Below are positions 43,249-51,104 of a DNA stretch of 64,000 bases, piece by piece. The DNA is taken from assembly GCA_017620635.1 (NCBI GenBank), contig JAGAUV010000036.1:37937-101936 (forward strand). Reading direction: 5' to 3'. Position numbers and translations under genes: made by a program. Under the pieces are notes generated by a model. That model saw only the letters and a program-made list of their open reading frames with translations, was not told where the DNA came from and searched no databases. Numbering within the stretch: the first letter of the stretch is position 1; each line of letters opens with the position of its first letter. This DNA is from Muribaculaceae bacterium (GTDB lineage: Bacteria; Bacteroidota; Bacteroidia; Bacteroidales; Muribaculaceae).

Positions 43249-45569
43249 TGTATGAATCGGGGTGCTGATATATCAAATCCGAGGCTTATGCCTGCGTTGA
43301 AATGATGATGTGACGATGAGTAATTGCAATAGGCGCTCAGTGTGGCGAACGGCAGGCGGCAGGCCACGGCAAGCTCGCCGAAGAAATGGACCGACCCGAA
43401 CCAGTCGCCGTAACGGGCAAAACCGCCCGGGGTCTCTACCACCACACGCGCCGGCGCGAATCCGCTCAGGCTGAGCCGTGCCGACAGACTGCTGTTATAT
43501 TTGTACACCGGCACAAGCGTGCCTGCCACAAAACTGTTGGCGCGCAAGCCCGGGTCAAACACATTTTTCGAAGCCGGCGTAGGTGTGAAGGCCGGAGCTG
43601 TCGTTACCGACGCATAATAGCTCTGCAGCAGATGACGGGTCGACGCTACCGCCTCGCCCTCTATGCCAAAGCTGAAATGCTTCGATATGTCGAAATAGTC
43701 ACGTTCGCGCCAATGCACTTGTATCCAACGCTCATTCTGGCTGCTGTGTGTATCGGCCACTGCATTGTAGAAGTGCGACCGATCCATAAGGCCTGTTATC
43801 GCTCCTTGGCGGTAATAGCCCGATGTCGGGTAACTGTAGTCGTTGAGTGTCGACGAATTGTAACCCACATATGCTTGCGCAAGATTGATGCCTATATTGT
43901 CGCGGCCCGACTGATAGCTCTCCTCGCTGCTGTTGCGGTAGAATGAATTATACAGTCTGCCGCCACCGACGCCCACCTCGGCCGATGCCTTGCGGCCGGC
44001 GGCAAAAGCCCACGCGATGCGCCCGAAATATTCATGGCCCGTCACAAACGAAGGCTCGTTGTCCTTAAAGAAGAATTTTTCGCTCTCGTGATAGCGTTTG
44101 CGCGAGGCCACTGCCGTGAAATTGAAGGCCGACGACAGCTCGGTAGGGAGATATATCGTCCCTCGCAACGCTCCGGCCATATAGCTCTGGCCTATCCAGG
44201 CCTCAAGATCGGTATTTACGCTGCTGAAACTCATCGACGAATAACCGGCCCGAAGATACAGGAAACTGTTGTTCGACGATGTGATGAACGCGCCGGCGCC
44301 AAGCGACATCTTTTTCTTGACGGCTATATCGAGATTCAGCTTGAAGAGACCCGTACTGTCTACCGCCTCCGCCGTCGGCACAAGCATGCTCAGCTTGTCG
44401 GAAGCCAAGGCACGGTAGAAAGCAAGCTTGGCCTGCTCCACGTCTATTGTATCATTGTCCTTGTCAGGTCTGAACAGATATTCTATATATTCATTCTGCT
44501 TTGGCGAGCCGCCGGCAACATCTACATCCGAGAAGCGTAGCTCCGGCGTCCCCATTCTGAACACCTCGCGCCGCATCTGCCTCACGTCCGGGGATATACG
44601 GGTGTGTACACGAGCCTTGATCGAATCCATCATCTCCATCGTACGGTCATAGCCCTTCTGGTATATCTCCTTTGCCGCGCCAAAGTCGAGAAGGCTGAAC
44701 TCGCTCAGCTTTATCCTCACTTTCACGCCATCCTCTTCCGGCAGATCATAGCTCTGAGGCATCGACACAAGCATATCGAGCTGATCCATATAGCTGTTGG
44801 GCGGTCCCTCGCTCGGCGCCGACACATCGAAGCCAAGCACTACCGACGGAGCGAACTCGCTGCGCATCACATCTACAGGGAAATTGTCGAAGATTCCGCC
44901 GTCATAATAGATGTCGCCGTCGATTTTGACTGCCTGGAAAACAAGGGGGAAACTCATCGAGGCGCGCACGGCATCGGCAAGACTGCCGCCGCTGAATACA
45001 TGCTTGCGACGTTTGGTCATATTCGACGATACAGTGCGTAGCGGAACAAACAGTTTATCGAAATCGCCGCCGCACTGGGCCGTGTTGGCACCGAATATCT
45101 CCATAAACCCGAACTGCATGGGCGTGGGAGAGATAAGCGACTGGGGGTTGTAGATCTTTTTGGTCTTGGTGCTGTCGCCTCGGCCGAACTGCATCGCAAA
45201 AAGTTGCGGCGACGGGCGCTCCGACGAAAAATTATATTTATAGTCCGGATCTATCGTGCCCGTCGACATATAGCCGAAGTAAGGAGAGGTAATGAAATCC
45301 ATCATCTCCTCCGGGGTATATCCTATTGCATACAGGGCTCCGACTATCGCGCCCATTGAAGTTCCGGTAATATAGTCGATAGGTATGTCGTTCTCCTCAA
45401 GAGCCTTGATCGCGCCTATGTGGGCGATACCTTTGGCGCCGCCTCCACTGAGCACAAGACCGACAGACTGATGCGGATCCTGCGCGGCAACTCGCAGCGC
45501 AGGAACCGTAATCTGAAGAAAAACGAAAAGAAGAATATAGCACTTCAGTACCCTCATGGGTAAGCTCAT
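43245..45569 (-). CDS. Patatin-like phospholipase with outer-membrane beta-barrel
   Basis: A 774-residue protein resembling Pseudomonas PlpD/type Vd systems: signal peptide (about 1-29), patatin lipase domain (glycine-rich oxyanion loop LVLSGGGAKGIAHIGAIKAL, nucleophile Ser in GTSMG, catalytic Asp in YYDGGIFDNFPVD), a POTRA-like stretch (LRFSDVDVAGGSPKQNEYIE), and a C-terminal surface-antigen-type beta-barrel ending SLGFDISAPRFIQ. Such proteins may present a lipase at or across the outer membrane. The alternative start at 45557 gives a shorter signal peptide. The 3' end overlaps the SSB gene by four bases. Confidence 0.9.
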   Translation of the reverse strand: MSLPMRVLKCYILLFVFLQITVPALRVAAQDPHQSVGLVLSGGGAKGIAHIGAIKALEENDIPIDYITGTSMGAIVGALYAIGYTPEEMMDFITSPYFGYMSTGTIDPDYKYNFSSERPSPQLFAMQFGRGDSTKTKKIYNPQSLISPTPMQFGFMEIFGANTAQCGGDFDKLFVPLRTVSSNMTKRRKHVFSGGSLADAVRASMSFPLVFQAVKIDGDIYYDGGIFDNFPVDVMRSEFAPSVVLGFDVSAPSEGPPNSYMDQLDMLVSMPQSYDLPEEDGVKVRIKLSEFSLLDFGAAKEIYQKGYDRTMEMMDSIKARVHTRISPDVRQMRREVFRMGTPELRFSDVDVAGGSPKQNEYIEYLFRPDKDNDTIDVEQAKLAFYRALASDKLSMLVPTAEAVDSTGLFKLNLDIAVKKKMSLGAGAFITSSNNSFLYLRAGYSSMSFSSVNTDLEAWIGQSYMAGALRGTIYLPTELSSAFNFTAVASRKRYHESEKFFFKDNEPSFVTGHEYFGRIAWAFAAGRKASAEVGVGGGRLYNSFYRNSSEESYQSGRDNIGINLAQAYVGYNSSTLNDYSYPTSGYYRQGAITGLMDRSHFYNAVADTHSSQNERWIQVHWRERDYFDISKHFSFGIEGEAVASTRHLLQSYYASVTTAPAFTPTPASKNVFDPGLRANSFVAGTLVPVYKYNSSLSARLSLSGFAPARVVVETPGGFARYGDWFGSVHFFGELAVACRLPFATLSAYCNYSSSHHHFNAGISLGFDISAPRFIQ

Positions 45570-45660
45570 TGATGAAATAGTTGAGTAGTTATAGCTTTTA
45601 TATTAAAACGCGGTCGATATGTTTTTGTTCATGCCGATGTCGATTTTTCCGGCCCGGGCC

Positions 45661-46890
45661 TCAGCTCAGTATGTAACTGTCCTTGAAACCAAGGAAATAC
45701 AGCACTCCGTCGAGGCCTATTGTCGATATGCTCTGTCGGGCTGTCTGTTTTACCTTGGGCTTGGCATGGAAAGCTATGCCAAGACCGGCCGTGGCAAGCA
45801 TAGGCAGATCGTTGGCGCCATCGCCTACTGCTATTGTCTGCGCTATATCGATATTCTCTACCTGGGCGATGATGCGCAGCAGCTCGGCCTTGCGTTTGCC
45901 GTCGACGATATCGCCTAAATGACGGCCCGTAAGTTTGCCGTCGACGATTTCGAGCTCGTTGGCATAGACATAATCGAAGCCGAACTTGCGCTTGAGGTAG
46001 TTGCCGAAATATGTGAAACCGCCCGACAGGATAGCTGTCTTGTAACCGGTTCGTTTGAGCACTTCCATCATCCGCTCGACGCCCTCGGTTACCGGAAGGT
46101 GTTCGGCTATATCGCGCATCACACTCTCGTCAAGACCCTCGAGCAAGGCCACACGGCGCTTGAAGCTTTCGCAAAAATCGATCTCGCCTCGCATAGCGCT
46201 TTCGGTAATCTCGCGTACCTGGGGGCCGACGCCGGCGCGGTCGGCAAGCTCGTCTATGACCTCAGTCTCTATGAGTGTGGAATCCATATCGAAGCATATC
46301 AGGCGGCGGCAACGACGGAACACATTATCCTCCTGCAGCGATATGTCGAACTCCTCGGTCTGCGAAATCTCGAGGAAGCGGCTGCGCATCACATTGACAT
46401 CAAGAGGATTGCCTCGTACCGAGAACTCCACGCATGCCTTTGAGCGCGGTTCCTCGTTCTCGTGCAGCGGCATACGGCCGGTCAGGCGGCGTATGCTGTC
46501 GATGTTGAGCTGCTGACGGGCTATCTCGTCCGTTACGAGCGCTATGTGTCTGGCCTTGAGCTGGCGGCCGAGTATAGTGATTATCCAGCGGTTCTTGCCC
46601 TGACGCGACACCCAGCTCTCATAATCGTCGATGGCGACAGGCGAGAACCGTATCTTGACATTGAGCTCATAGCATTTGAAGAGCATGTCCTTCATTATCT
46701 CGCCCGAGCGGTCGGCCGTTGTGCGGAACAGTATGCCCAGCGAAAGGCTGTGGTGTATGTCGGCCTGGCCGATATCGAGTATCTGCGCCTCATGACGGGC
46801 AAGGATATCGGCGAGCGCGGCCGTCACACCGGGGCGGTCTTCGCCCGATATATTGATAAGGATCAGTTCTATATTAGTTTTGTCTTCCAT
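45661..46890 (-). CDS. serB: Phosphoserine phosphatase with ACT domains
   Basis: A 409-residue cytoplasmic enzyme for the last step of serine synthesis. Two ACT-like regulatory domains occupy residues about 1-180 (ILINISGEDRPGVTAALADI and IITILGRQLKARHIALVTDE). The HAD domain follows with the nucleophile motif CFDMDSTLIETEVIDELA, motif II AILSGGFTYFGNYLK and motif III/IV KAELLRI...TIAVGDGANDLPML. This long ACT-HAD form is usual in Bacteroidetes. The gene follows the sensor kinase by six bases. Confidence 0.96.
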   Translation of the reverse strand: MEDKTNIELILINISGEDRPGVTAALADILARHEAQILDIGQADIHHSLSLGILFRTTADRSGEIMKDMLFKCYELNVKIRFSPVAIDDYESWVSRQGKNRWIITILGRQLKARHIALVTDEIARQQLNIDSIRRLTGRMPLHENEEPRSKACVEFSVRGNPLDVNVMRSRFLEISQTEEFDISLQEDNVFRRCRRLICFDMDSTLIETEVIDELADRAGVGPQVREITESAMRGEIDFCESFKRRVALLEGLDESVMRDIAEHLPVTEGVERMMEVLKRTGYKTAILSGGFTYFGNYLKRKFGFDYVYANELEIVDGKLTGRHLGDIVDGKRKAELLRIIAQVENIDIAQTIAVGDGANDLPMLATAGLGIAFHAKPKVKQTARQSISTIGLDGVLYFLGFKDSYILS

Positions 46891-46896
46891 ATTGGT

Positions 46897-48102
46897 CTAT
46901 AATAATTTGAGCGGCAGCTCTATGCGGAATGTCGTGCCGGCCGGCGACGATTGCTTCACGAAGATGCGTCCGCCGTGATACTGTTCTATTATTCGTTTGG
47001 CAAGAGTCAGCCCCAGACCCCAGCCGCGGCTCTTTGTCGTGTAGCCCGGATTGAATACCGTCTTGAAGTTCTTGCGGCTCAGTCCCTTGCCTGTATCAGC
47101 CACCTCTACGAAAGCATTGATGGGCCCCGTACCTACTGTGACATCTATGCTGCCCTTGCCGTCCATGGCGTCTACGGCGTTCTTGATAAGATTCTCTATT
47201 ACCCATTCGAGAAGAGCCTTGCTCGCCTTGATTTCTATGTCGTGCGCATACGGATGCCAGCTCAGACTGATTCGTCCCGATATGCGTGTGCCCATATAGC
47301 CTACGGCCTCCCCTATCGTGTCGTTGAGCTCAACTGTCTCCATGCGTGGAGCACTGCCTATCTTGGAGAAGCGCGACGCTATGGTACTGAGGCGGTTGAC
47401 GTCCTTGTTCATCTCCGATACCGTATCCTTGTCCACGCCCATGTCGGGAAGCAGCTCCATCCACGCCATAAGCGACGATATCGGCGTGCCGAGCTGATGT
47501 GCCGTCTCTTTCGACAGGCCGACCCACACCTTGTTCTGCTCGGCCTTCTTGGTCGACAGCACGGCGAAATAGACCACCGCGATAAACGCAAGCATCACAA
47601 GCACAAGTATATAAGGGAATACGCTCATGCGCCGCAACAGGGTTGAGTCATCATAGTAAAGCCGCTGTACCTCATCTGGCGTGATCTCTATGCGTATCTC
47701 CTTGTTGGATGCCTCAAGTTCCTTGAGCTTCATTGCAAGATACTCGGCGTTGCGCGGATCCGAGGGCGCGCCGAGCCCGAGTGTGTCGCTCGGCACAGGT
47801 AGGTTGAAATTGCGGTGCTGCAGTATATTGCCCTCGCTGTCGATAAGGAGAACGGGTATGGTGGTGTTGCTCTTTATTATTCCGAGCAGGAAGTCGATAT
47901 TGGTCTCCGACGAATTACTCGTCATAGTTGCCGACACAAGTTCTTTGGTCGCATCGGCCCACAGTTGCATTCGCTCTCTCTCTACCTGCGACAGATCCTT
48001 GATCAGACCGTTCGAAAAGTATAAAAACAGCGCGACGATAGCTGCCGCGGATATCAGAAACGCTATCCGCCCGTAACGACGCAAGTCATATATATTAGCC
48101 AC
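46897..48102 (-). CDS. Membrane sensor histidine kinase
   Basis: A 401-residue two-pass sensor kinase. Transmembrane helices lie near residues 14-30 and about 165-185, enclosing a periplasmic domain of roughly 130 residues. The H-box is KETAHQLGTPISSLMAWMEL; the ATPase domain has IENLIKNAVDAMDGKG (N box), VADTGKGL (G1) and RGWGLGLTLAKRIIEQYHGG (G2). No HAMP domain is obvious. No response regulator gene is adjacent, so it is an orphan here. A TAAATTTG -7 box (minus strand, 48135-48128) lies 25 bases upstream. Signal unknown. Confidence 0.93.
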   Translation of the reverse strand: MANIYDLRRYGRIAFLISAAAIVALFLYFSNGLIKDLSQVERERMQLWADATKELVSATMTSNSSETNIDFLLGIIKSNTTIPVLLIDSEGNILQHRNFNLPVPSDTLGLGAPSDPRNAEYLAMKLKELEASNKEIRIEITPDEVQRLYYDDSTLLRRMSVFPYILVLVMLAFIAVVYFAVLSTKKAEQNKVWVGLSKETAHQLGTPISSLMAWMELLPDMGVDKDTVSEMNKDVNRLSTIASRFSKIGSAPRMETVELNDTIGEAVGYMGTRISGRISLSWHPYAHDIEIKASKALLEWVIENLIKNAVDAMDGKGSIDVTVGTGPINAFVEVADTGKGLSRKNFKTVFNPGYTTKSRGWGLGLTLAKRIIEQYHGGRIFVKQSSPAGTTFRIELPLKLL

Positions 48103-48127
48103 CTCTTTTCCTGTTTTATTAATGTTG

Positions 48128-48135
48128 CAAATTTA
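48128..48135 (-). promoter_or_regulatory. -7 promoter element for the sensor kinase-serB operon
   Basis: TAAATTTG on the minus strand fits TAnnTTTG, 25 bases before the kinase ATG. Confidence 0.5.
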
Positions 48136-48260
48136 CTCATTGGCATACAAATATGCAAATAACGCTATTTTTTACCGCCTTTTTAGCATGAAATGACCCC
48201 GAAAAACATATTTACAGCTAATTTGTTATACAAATAGTAGGTTTTTAATACAATTTGTTG

Positions 48261-48268
48261 TAATTTTG
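48261..48268 (+). promoter_or_regulatory. -7 promoter element for the winged-helix gene
   Basis: TAATTTTG fits TAnnTTTG and would give a leader of about 55 bases to the ATG at 48333. The -33 element is weak. Confidence 0.5.
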
Positions 48269-48332
48269 TCGTCAGAAATTACCGAAATTCAAGTGATAAC
48301 GATTGTCTAACACAAAAAAAGCATTCAACGCA

Positions 48333-48551
48333 ATGAACACAGAAACTATTGGAATGTATGCCGGTTCTGTTTGGGTTGCTCTCAACAACGCAGACGCTCT
48401 CGGTGTAAAACAGATCAAAAAAATGACCAAACTTAAAGACAAAGAGGTCTATGCAGCTCTGGGCTGGCTGGCTCGCGAAGGTAAAGTGACCATCCTCCCC
48501 GATGCTGAAGATGAAAAAGAACTCATCATCTCCCTTACCGACAACAAGTAA
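48333..48551 (+). CDS. Small winged-helix protein (DUF2582 type)
   Basis: A 72-residue protein matching the DUF2582/winged-helix family (PF10771) of Bacteroidetes: MNTETIGMYAGSVWVALNNA, GVKQIKKMTKLKDKEVYAAL, GWLAREGKVTILPD, then an acidic EDEKELIISL end. It looks like a stand-alone wHTH, likely a nucleic-acid-binding protein. The ATG at 48333 is preferred to the in-frame TTG at 48303 because family members begin with this segment. Own promoter upstream and strong terminator downstream, so it is a single-gene unit. Confidence 0.88.
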   Translation: MNTETIGMYAGSVWVALNNADALGVKQIKKMTKLKDKEVYAALGWLAREGKVTILPDAEDEKELIISLTDNK

Positions 48552-48572
48552 TACCTTCGATAAAACGATCGA

Positions 48573-48611
48573 CGCCCCGGCCTCACAAAAGACCGGGGCG
48601 TTTATCGTTTT
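48573..48611 (+). terminator. Terminator after the winged-helix gene
   Basis: An 8-bp GC stem (48573-48580 with 48593-48600), extendable on both sides (AAACGAT/ATCGTTT), is followed by TTTATCGTTTTT. Confidence 0.8.
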
Positions 48612-48669
48612 TAAACATTATCGCGGAGTCACGTGTTTAAATGGTAATCATCCATTTTGTCACTCCGTC

Positions 48670-49989
48670 ATGAAACAGTTCGTCACATTGCTCTTCTTCG
48701 CGATTATATCGGCTTCATCCATCCTTAACGCACGCACCCATAACGACATATTCATCGACTCTGTCGCAAAGTCGAACAGGCTCGTGTTTATCGACGGCAA
48801 GCCGGCCGACGGCGAAGAACTAAGAGAGTACACCGACTCCGTACGCCGGCGGATAGCGGCCTTCTACTACGATCAGTTCCATCACTTCATGGATCCCGGC
48901 GCGCCCTATTTTCTCTTTCTGAGCAAGGATTCGAAACTCGCCATGGGTATCGGCGGCGCCGTACGTATGCGCGCATATTACGACTGGGGAGGCGCAATAC
49001 CTGCCCCCGGCTTCGCTCCGGCTCTGATTCCGATGCCGGCCGATCCGGCCGACATGAGGCACTTCGGCTCTACACCGGCCGGTACTTGCCTCTTCTTCAG
49101 AGTTCTCGGTCAGAACAAAACGCTCGGAGAATACCAGCTCTACATCGAGACCGACTTTACCGGCTATCAGTCTCGTGACCTGAGACTCAAAAAAGCATAC
49201 GCCATAATCAACAGGCTCACGATAGGATACGCCTCGTCGACATTCTCCGACCCGGCCGCCATTCCGCCGACAGTCGACGCCCAGGGGCCGACTAACAAGA
49301 TCACTCCGACGACCGTACTCGTCCGATACATGCCCGTGATAAAAGACAGATGGTATTTCGCGGTATCGGCCGAGACTCCCGACAAAAACATTGGCGCCGA
49401 CGGCACTAACACAAAATCGGTAAGCAACTGGCTGCCCGACTTCGCAGCTTTCGTCCAATATCAGTGGGAGCCGGGACAGCACGTCAGGCTCGCCGGCATT
49501 GTCCGCACACTTTCCTACCGCAATCTTATCAGCGCCACAAACCACAACAAGACAGGCCGGGCCTTGCAGCTAAGCGCCACCGGCTCGCCCCTGCCCATGC
49601 TCACTCTTTATGCGATAGCAAACTACGGCCACGGCTACGCAAGCCTGGGCGGCGACCTCATGATGGGCGCCAACGATCTTATTCCCGACCCATCGCAGCC
49701 GGGCGTCCTGTACGCTCCGGCATCATATGGTCTCTGTCTGGGTGTGAAATATAACTTTACGCCCTCGCTATTCGCAAGCGTATCGGCAAGTCAGACCCGA
49801 TTCCTGCCGGCTAATCAGGTATCGCCCGATCTGTATAAGTACGGCATCGCATCCGCCGTCAACATATTCTGGAACATGACTCCGCGCATGCAGATCGGCA
49901 TGGAATACGACTTCGGCTACCGGCGTAATTTCAGCAGAGAGCACCGTTGCGCCCAACGTGTGGGCGCAATGTGCATGTTCTCATTCTGA
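48670..49989 (+). CDS. Putative outer-membrane porin-like beta-barrel protein
   Basis: A 439-residue exported protein with signal peptide MKQFVTLLFFAIISASSILNA. An early charged helical stretch (EELREYTDSVRRRIAAFYYD, QFHHFMDP) is followed by alternating beta strands: KLAMGIGGAVRMRAYYDWGG, LGEYQLYIETDFTGYQSRD, LTIGYASSTFSDPAAIPPTV, LPMLTLYAIANYGHGYASLG, MQIGMEYDFGYRRNF, ending AQRVGAMCMFSF. The aromatic C-terminal end fits an outer-membrane barrel. It resembles porins common in Bacteroidales, but no named family can be assigned with certainty. The ATG at 48670 was chosen over a longer upstream frame that runs through the terminator. Confidence 0.82.
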   Translation: MKQFVTLLFFAIISASSILNARTHNDIFIDSVAKSNRLVFIDGKPADGEELREYTDSVRRRIAAFYYDQFHHFMDPGAPYFLFLSKDSKLAMGIGGAVRMRAYYDWGGAIPAPGFAPALIPMPADPADMRHFGSTPAGTCLFFRVLGQNKTLGEYQLYIETDFTGYQSRDLRLKKAYAIINRLTIGYASSTFSDPAAIPPTVDAQGPTNKITPTTVLVRYMPVIKDRWYFAVSAETPDKNIGADGTNTKSVSNWLPDFAAFVQYQWEPGQHVRLAGIVRTLSYRNLISATNHNKTGRALQLSATGSPLPMLTLYAIANYGHGYASLGGDLMMGANDLIPDPSQPGVLYAPASYGLCLGVKYNFTPSLFASVSASQTRFLPANQVSPDLYKYGIASAVNIFWNMTPRMQIGMEYDFGYRRNFSREHRCAQRVGAMCMFSF

Positions 49990-49998
49990 TTTCTGTTT

Positions 49999-50910
49999 TT
50001 ACTCTTCGCTGCCTACAGGCTTCTGCTTGAGGATCATTACCTCCTTGCCCTGACCGTTGAGCAGCAGTACAGTGCCTTCCTTCTTGCCGGCGATAGCCGA
50101 TACAGCTTCCTCGAGAGCCACCATGATGCGGCGCTCCTGGTCGGCCTTCGGACAGGCCATACGGGTAAGGCCCATATTGGAGAAGTCTACAGCATTGCTG
50201 CGCGACGGATCGATATAAAGCTCGCCGTTGAAGTAGTTGCAGCCCGTATTGCCGTGAACCTTGAGCTCGGCGACATCTATAAATATGTTGGCTTCCTCGT
50301 CGTTGATCTTCTTGCCCTCGGCCGATATTATAGCCCAGTTGCCATTGAGGAACTCCATGTTGTGACGCCGGTAAGTAGCGATGTTCTTGCCGCTCTCGTC
50401 ATTGAAGTACAGATAGGTGTCCTGACCTATCGTGCGGCAGTCGATGGCCGGATGATTGCCGTCGGCCAGAAGGGCGCCGATAGCCGGGGCATACGGTACG
50501 TCAGGGCAATACTTCATCGTCGACAGCACATTGCCGAACGCCATATCGCCGTTACTGCGTATCGTATAGTCGCCGTTCACTACATTGCAGCCGTCCGACG
50601 CATAGAAACGGCCCTGCTTGTCGAAGTGGATATACGGCTGCTCGTCCTCGGCGTTGATTTCCGTGTCGCCGATCGACACTATGGTCCAGCGGCCGCCTGT
50701 CAGCTGTTCTGTCGTAGGCTTGGTACCCTGCTCCGACGCTGCATACTGGGGGGCGGTCAGATCCTTGACCTTGCCCTTCTTCTTGTCGATTTTCATTTCC
50801 TTGACATCCGCGTTTTCCGTGCCGCCGCGCTTGTTTACCTTATTTATTAAGGAACATGAGCCGAGCATGCACACTGATGTCGCGATTATTAAAGCTTTGA
50901 GGTATTTCAT
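49999..50910 (-). CDS. Lipoprotein with two META (HslJ-like) domains
   Basis: A 303-residue lipoprotein (lipobox LGSC after MKYLKALIIATSVCM). Two META domains are visible: residues about 70-175 (GGRWTIVSIGDTEINAEDEQ, PYIHFDKQGRFYASDGCNVV, NGDYTI) and about 185-290 (NGNWAIISAEGKKINDEEAN, LKVHGNTGCNYFNGELYI, NMGLTRMACPKADQERRIMV). HslJ/META proteins are envelope stress-linked beta-sandwich proteins; the molecular role is unknown. Its promoter lies opposite the gyrB promoter. Confidence 0.92.
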   Translation of the reverse strand: MKYLKALIIATSVCMLGSCSLINKVNKRGGTENADVKEMKIDKKKGKVKDLTAPQYAASEQGTKPTTEQLTGGRWTIVSIGDTEINAEDEQPYIHFDKQGRFYASDGCNVVNGDYTIRSNGDMAFGNVLSTMKYCPDVPYAPAIGALLADGNHPAIDCRTIGQDTYLYFNDESGKNIATYRRHNMEFLNGNWAIISAEGKKINDEEANIFIDVAELKVHGNTGCNYFNGELYIDPSRSNAVDFSNMGLTRMACPKADQERRIMVALEEAVSAIAGKKEGTVLLLNGQGKEVMILKQKPVGSEE

Positions 50911-50982
50911 AACATTATGTTTTTATAGGGGAGAACGCGGCAACATACACAAAAGTTGCCTTCCCATATTTTTTAACGGTGT

Positions 50983-51027
50983 AAAGTTACGAAAATTTTA
51001 TAATGTCAAGAAAATTTCGTAACTTTG
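50983..51027. promoter_or_regulatory. Divergent gyrB / META promoters in a 12-bp inverted repeat
   Basis: TAACTTTG at 51020-51027 is a good -7 box for gyrB. A mirror copy, TAACTTTA, on the minus strand (50989-50982) could serve the META gene. The arms AAAGTTACGAAA (50983-50994) and TTTCGTAACTTT (51015-51026) are perfect inverted repeats with a 20-base AT-rich spacer. Confidence 0.55.
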
Positions 51028-51104
51028 TATGCTTAAAAGAAGAACTACACTATTCAACTTTCGCACCCTGATTCCATTAGCGGAGCGAGACTTAACAAAC
51101 GAAT

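Noticed and set aside
48502-48669. N-terminal extension of the porin-like protein
   Set aside because: The extension overlaps the winged-helix gene and its terminator; the signal peptide starts at 48670.
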